A stretch of 52,089 nucleotides of DNA from positions 1 to 52,089 of the forward strand of contig JAOAKI010000013.1 of NCBI GenBank assembly GCA_026413765.1, given 5' to 3'. The stretch's first letter is position 1, and each line of letters begins with the position of its first letter. Source of the stretch: Microcaldota archaeon. GTDB lineage: Archaea; Micrarchaeota; Micrarchaeia; Anstonellales; Anstonellaceae. The notes beneath the pieces are model-generated. The model was given only the letters and a program-made list of their open reading frames with translations, made no database searches and was not told the origin of the DNA. The translations under genes were made by a program, and so were the position numbers. This document shows, one piece after another, positions 48,688 through 52,089 of the stretch.

Positions 48688-51414
48688 ATGGCAGACACCG
48701 ACAGGAGCCTTTCGAGGCAAAAGTTGCTTGCTACTGCGCAGATGCTGCGAAGCGACGAGAACATTGGGGGAGCGCTTCTGGTGGCGTTAGGCACGCTTTT
48801 TCTTTTGATTTCGTTCAATTTCTACCCGCTTTTTGTCTCGTTTTTTCTTGCCGCGCTTTCAGGCGCAATAGCTTACAGCCGGCCGCCGCTTGGCACAATT
48901 TTTGGGATGCTTGTGGGATTTCCTGCGGTTTCTTACCAGTCGCCTGTACTTGCATGGGTTTTTTGCGCAGCAGTGGCAATCACGCTTTTTGAGGCTTTCG
49001 AGCACTGGAGCACAATATCATTCTTGAAAATCGCAATCTTTCTTCCATTTGCCCCCCCTCCAATCTCATATATTTCAGGCTTTCTGATGCTTTTCCTTGC
49101 AATAGCTGCATTCAGGTTCGGCAGCAGGCATTCGCTTTTCATTTCGCTCCCCTCAGTTTTCATCGTTCTTCTGCTTTCGACATTGTGGCTTCAGCCCACT
49201 TCTTCGTTTGTCACAATCTCAAACGATTATCTTTCCCTTTATGGCCCTGGGATGCCGCAGCTTTTGAACAACGAAAAGCCGCAGGTTGAGCTTGGGCAGC
49301 TTTTCGCAGAAGCCTCAAACTCGTTTTGGATGCTTTTTGATGCAGAAAACATCCGCCTCTTTTCGGAGGCAATTGGCCTGATATTTTCAAACACCGCAAA
49401 GCTTTTCACTGTTGATTTTGCCTTTCTGCAGCTTTTTGCATGGGCGATTGCGCTTTTTGCTTGCGCAAGCCTGCCGCCAAAAATAGAGGACGGAAGCTTC
49501 CTGTTTTTTGTCAAGCCGCAGACAAGGGCAAAATACAAGCAGACAATCGCCTCGCTTTCCCTTTTCATAATCCCGCTAAACAATCTCTTTTTTGCCGCAT
49601 CGTTCAACAACCCAATCCAGCCAGCCTCATTTGCCTATTGCGCGGCAACCGTTGCCATCATTTCTGCAATCGAGCATTTCGGGATTTCGCTTTCCCGCGA
49701 GAAAATTGTTTTGCGCAGGCAAAAGCAGAAGGCATTTGGGAAGTTTGGGCTGCAGGATCTTTCTGAGTCAGACGGCGTCCAATCGCTTGCCGACGTTGGC
49801 GGATATGAGGATGTCAAAAGCGAGCTTCGGGAGGCAATCATCGCGCCGCTGAAGCAAAAAGAGCTTGCATACACTTATGGGATAAAGCCGCCAACCGGAA
49901 TACTGTTTTTTGGCCCGCCTGGCACCGGAAAAACCCTATTGATGAAGGCGCTTGCCAAAGAGCTTGACTTGCCATTTTATTATGTCAAATGTTCCGATCT
50001 GCTGTCAGAGTGGTACGGAGAAAGCGAAAAAAACGTGGCAGAAGTGTTTGCGATTGCAAGGAAGAATGCGCCCTGCGTGCTCTTCTTTGATGAGATTGAC
50101 TCGATTGGCAAAAGAAGGGACGCCTATTCAAATGATGATGTGGCGCCGCGCGTGATGTCGGTGCTTCTTTCCGAGCTGGATGGCTTCAAGGGCAAAAAGA
50201 ACGTGATAACAATCGGGGCGACCAATGTGCCTGACCAGCTTGACCCGGCGCTCATGAGGCCGGGCAGGTTTGACAAGATAATCTACATGCCGCTTCCTGA
50301 TTTTGAGGCAAGGAAGGCAATCTTCAAGGTGCATCTCAAAAAGCTGCCTGTTGCGCCTGACATTGATTTTGACAAGCTGGCTTCGATGACCGAGCGCTAT
50401 TCTGGAGCGGACATAAAAAACATCTGTACTGAGGCCTCGCGGGAGGCTGCAAGAGAGGCAATAAAATCCGATGTTGTTGTCCCAATCTCAATGAAGCACC
50501 TCACCTTGATGATAAAGAGAATCAAGCCCTCTGTCAGCTTGGACATGCTTGAAAGCTACAACAAATTCAGGATGGACTATGAAAGGAGAAGCAGGGCGGA
50601 GGAGAAGAAGCCGGATGAGCGGCAGGTTCGCTGGGAGGATGTGGCGGGCCTTGAGGAGGTGCGCCGCATACTGCTTGAGTCAATCGAGTTGCCTCTGTTG
50701 CATGAGGATTTGATGAAAGAGATGGATGTCAAGCCTTCGAAAGGCTTGCTTTTATTTGGCCCGCCAGGATGCGGAAAGACGATGATTGTCAAGGCTGCGG
50801 CAAACGAGCTTTCCGCCAACTTCCTTTCAATTTCAGGCTCCGAGCTGATGCGCGGCAGCCGCTCCCCTGTTGTGGTGGTGCGCGAGATTTTCAACCGCGC
50901 GCGGGAAAGCGCGCCCGCATTGATTTTCATTGACGAAATTGAGGCGCTTGCCCCAAGCAGGGAGCACTACAGCGGAGGAATTCTCTCCGAGCTTCTGCAG
51001 GAAATCGATGGCATTAAAGAGCTGAAAAACGTTATGATAATTGGCGCTACAAACAAGCCATCCGCGCTTGACCCTGCGATTTTGCGCCCTGGAAGGTTCG
51101 ACAAAATCATCTATATTCCGCCTCCCGACCTGCAGGCGCGAAAGCAAATCTTTGCAAGCAATTTGGCCAAATTCCTCGAAAGGCTTGACTTGAATGCGCT
51201 TGCAGCCGCAACCGAAGGATTTTCAGGAGCAGACATTGCGTCAATCTGCCAAGATGTCAAAATGCAGCTTGTGCGCAACCGGCTCAAAGGCAAGCCATCA
51301 ACTCTGACTACTGCAGATGTGATGGAAGTGATTTCAAAAAGAAGGCCATCGATTACTCAAAAAGACCTCAAAGAATACATTGCTTTCATGCACGAATATG
51401 GAGAAAGAAAATAA
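48688..51414 (+). CDS. Membrane-anchored double AAA+ ATPase (Cdc48/p97-like)
   Basis: 908 residues. About 1-330 form a hydrophobic domain with roughly 8-9 helices in place of the usual soluble Cdc48 N-domain. Two AAA+ modules follow. D1: Walker A GPPGTGKT at 409-416, Walker B VLFFDEIDS, RPGRFDK with arginine fingers. D2: Walker A GPPGCGKT at 691-698, Walker B LIFIDEIEAL, RPGRFDK. Linker and helical lids (YSGADIKNICTEA, FSGADIASICQDV) are typical of the VCP/NVL group. Likely an unfoldase or segregase at the membrane, perhaps acting on membrane or secreted proteins such as the neighbouring S-layer precursor; that substrate is a guess. Leaderless ATG at 48688. Confidence 0.92.
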   Translation: MADTDRSLSRQKLLATAQMLRSDENIGGALLVALGTLFLLISFNFYPLFVSFFLAALSGAIAYSRPPLGTIFGMLVGFPAVSYQSPVLAWVFCAAVAITLFEAFEHWSTISFLKIAIFLPFAPPPISYISGFLMLFLAIAAFRFGSRHSLFISLPSVFIVLLLSTLWLQPTSSFVTISNDYLSLYGPGMPQLLNNEKPQVELGQLFAEASNSFWMLFDAENIRLFSEAIGLIFSNTAKLFTVDFAFLQLFAWAIALFACASLPPKIEDGSFLFFVKPQTRAKYKQTIASLSLFIIPLNNLFFAASFNNPIQPASFAYCAATVAIISAIEHFGISLSREKIVLRRQKQKAFGKFGLQDLSESDGVQSLADVGGYEDVKSELREAIIAPLKQKELAYTYGIKPPTGILFFGPPGTGKTLLMKALAKELDLPFYYVKCSDLLSEWYGESEKNVAEVFAIARKNAPCVLFFDEIDSIGKRRDAYSNDDVAPRVMSVLLSELDGFKGKKNVITIGATNVPDQLDPALMRPGRFDKIIYMPLPDFEARKAIFKVHLKKLPVAPDIDFDKLASMTERYSGADIKNICTEASREAAREAIKSDVVVPISMKHLTLMIKRIKPSVSLDMLESYNKFRMDYERRSRAEEKKPDERQVRWEDVAGLEEVRRILLESIELPLLHEDLMKEMDVKPSKGLLLFGPPGCGKTMIVKAAANELSANFLSISGSELMRGSRSPVVVVREIFNRARESAPALIFIDEIEALAPSREHYSGGILSELLQEIDGIKELKNVMIIGATNKPSALDPAILRPGRFDKIIYIPPPDLQARKQIFASNLAKFLERLDLNALAAATEGFSGADIASICQDVKMQLVRNRLKGKPSTLTTADVMEVISKRRPSITQKDLKEYIAFMHEYGERK

Positions 51415-51503
51415 ATTATTACTTATTACCACTAAAATTCGTCAGTTCTGTGTTGAATATTTAGTTTAATGTCGATATATAATATTTTTTTTATAAACAA
51501 ACG

Positions 51504-51518
51504 TTTTAGCAACTAAAA
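51504..51518. promoter_or_regulatory. Perfect inverted repeat upstream of the S-layer promoter
   Basis: TTTTAG (51504-51509) and CTAAAA (51513-51518) are perfect inverted arms around a 3-nt centre, 4 bp upstream of the TATA box at 51523. The position suits an operator or activator site or an extended BRE region. In AT-rich DNA a 6-bp inverted repeat can be chance. Confidence 0.3.
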
Positions 51519-51522
51519 AAAA

Positions 51523-51530
51523 TTTATAAA
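51523..51530 (+). promoter_or_regulatory. TATA box for the S-layer gene
   Basis: TTTATAAA preceded by a run of A residues. With the 26-bp spacing used elsewhere in the window, transcription should begin near 51552, just before a hairpin-forming sequence. An earlier TTTATAAAC at about 51490-51498 is a second candidate. Confidence 0.65.
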
Positions 51531-51551
51531 GCTAACCTATGACATCAAACC

Positions 51552-51692
51552 AGGACCTCTATGAGAGGCACTAGCCTGTGCCTTAAGGGGAGTGTATAGG
51601 GCAAAAAATGAATGTCGTCCAAAAATGCACCAAAAAAGGTGCAGTGAAGTGTTTATGATTTGCCCTAAAAGGACGACATTTGAGGTGAATAG
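51552..51692 (+). promoter_or_regulatory. Structured 5' leader of the S-layer gene (possible pseudoknot/switch)
   Basis: About 140 nt without a plausible CDS. Visible pairings: CCTCT 51556-51560 with AGAGG 51564-51568; GGCAC 51567-51571 with GTGCC 51578-51582; a 9-bp perfect pair 51597-51605 with 51659-51667; a 10-bp perfect pair 51611-51620 with 51671-51680; and TGCACC 51626-51631 with GGTGCA 51638-51643 (loop of six A). The 9- and 10-bp pairs are interleaved (A, B, A', B'), so they form a pseudoknot or exclude each other. The 10-bp partner ends 1 nt before the GAGGTG ribosome binding site (51682-51687) of the ATG at 51693. Ligand or factor unknown. Confidence 0.6.
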
Positions 51693-52089
51693 ATGAAAGG
51701 AATAAACATAAAGAAGATAGCGGCCTTCGCAGGCGCAGCTGTCCTCTTTGGCGCAAGCCTTGCAGTTGCCGACGTGGTTTATGGCAATGTGCAGCTTGTT
51801 GACCAATCTGGCCAGCCGACTGTGAAGATCGTTGTCGGAAGCAAAGCTGCAATCACCGACGGTGTGGCAGCAGCCAACATCGCGGCAAAGATTGCAAACG
51901 AGGCATACAAGAGCTCGACACTGACTGCTGGCCTTTCTGGGCAGGCAACCTGCAGCGTTGGCACCACAAACGCAACAGGCTCTTGCTCAGTAGTTGAGAC
52001 CAGCAAGAAAGTGGTCCTGGAAGTTGTCGTTCCAGGAGAAGTCGCAGGAACCCACACCTTCAAGACCCTGATAACTGACACAATTGACA
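51693..52089 (+). CDS. S-layer protein, N-terminal part (runs off window)
   Basis: 132 codons readable, no stop in window. The N-terminus (MKGINIKKIAAFAGAAVLFGASLAVADVVYG) is a signal peptide with basic start, hydrophobic core and AxA-like site. Then QPTVKIVVGSKAAITDGVAAANIAAKIANEAY closely follows the opening of methanococcal and DPANN S-layer proteins (VVGSxAA…DxVAAANIAAKI). Beta-rich sequence follows, with an NAT glycosylation sequon. GAGGTG 5 nt before the ATG, a long structured leader and a strong TATA box suggest high, controlled expression. The glycan genes at 1-22 kb could decorate it. Confidence 0.9.
   Translation, partial: MKGINIKKIAAFAGAAVLFGASLAVADVVYGNVQLVDQSGQPTVKIVVGSKAAITDGVAAANIAAKIANEAYKSSTLTAGLSGQATCSVGTTNATGSCSVVETSKKVVLEVVVPGEVAGTHTFKTLITDTID

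Noticed and set aside
51537-51852. Minus-strand frames of 89 codons across the S-layer leader
   Set aside because: They cross the promoter, leader and signal-peptide region of the S-layer gene and encode no recognisable protein; the inverted repeats explain the apparent structure better.
1-52089. CRISPR arrays, insertion sequences, integrases, tRNA genes
   Set aside because: No regular direct repeats with spacers, transposase or integrase motifs, or cloverleaf-like T-loop sequences were noticed on reading both strands; almost all space is taken by clear genes. A software scan would be firmer.

Overview
The window is a densely coded archaeal chromosome segment. Archaeal markers are FtsZ followed by SecE and an Spt5 (NGN-KOW) factor, a UbiA-type archaeal lipid prenyltransferase, HMG-CoA reductase, AMP phosphorylase, a MraY/AglH-like glycan phosphotransferase, and an S-layer protein of the type seen in methanococci and DPANN archaea. 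Many genes have a TATA-like box centred 26-28 bp before the start codon (leaderless transcripts), while genes inside operons carry GGTG-type ribosome binding sites. Gene content suggests a Diapherotrites/Micrarchaeota-like lineage, but that placement is inference.

Region 1 (1-7.9 kb) is visibly AT-richer, with Lys/Ile/Asn-rich proteins. It looks like an acquired surface-glycan island: epimerase (cut by the window edge), GT2, APH-type kinase, sulfotransferase, the two ADP-heptose enzymes HldC and HldA, a GT9 heptosyltransferase-like protein and a GT4. At about 7.95 kb the composition changes abruptly. Region 2 (8-22.7 kb) has the host-like composition and continues the same theme: HddA, GmhA, GT4, a fused HddC-GmhB (the GDP-heptose route), a flippase, a phosphohexomutase, an AEC permease, an ACT-domain regulator, a sugar nucleotidyltransferase, an epimerase, the AglH-like enzyme, a GT-C-like membrane protein, HMG-CoA reductase and an agmatinase-family enzyme. 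Together these could make activated heptose and other sugars and assemble them on a polyprenyl carrier for cell-surface glycans.

Region 3 (22.7-36.4 kb) is housekeeping: UbiA, PurC, PurE, a TrmI-like methyltransferase, ribosomal protein L11, an exported beta-propeller protein, ftsZ-secE-spt5, a long coiled-coil protein, a small PD-(D/E)XK-like protein, AMP phosphorylase and an isolated 5S rRNA gene.

Region 4 (36.4-48.6 kb) contains GT4, then a compact run of six genes (37.6-44.1 kb) built around a HerA/VirB4-family ATPase. The ATPase's C-terminal domain is repeated as a separate small protein next door. The other members are two membrane proteins, a coiled-coil/winged-helix protein and an 858-residue membrane-spanning protein with a cytosolic winged-helix tail. 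This run is the best candidate for an undescribed system. A glycogen-synthase-like GT, a GH57 glucanase/amylase and two unknown proteins follow.

Region 5 (48.6-52.1 kb) has a double-AAA+ Cdc48-like ATPase fused to a multi-pass membrane domain, and then the S-layer gene, which runs off the window. The S-layer gene is preceded by a structured leader of about 140 nt with interleaved inverted repeats (a pseudoknot or switch) ending at its ribosome binding site. No tRNA, CRISPR array, insertion sequence or 16S/23S rRNA was seen. The only gene-free stretch approaching 300 bases is 51415-51692.
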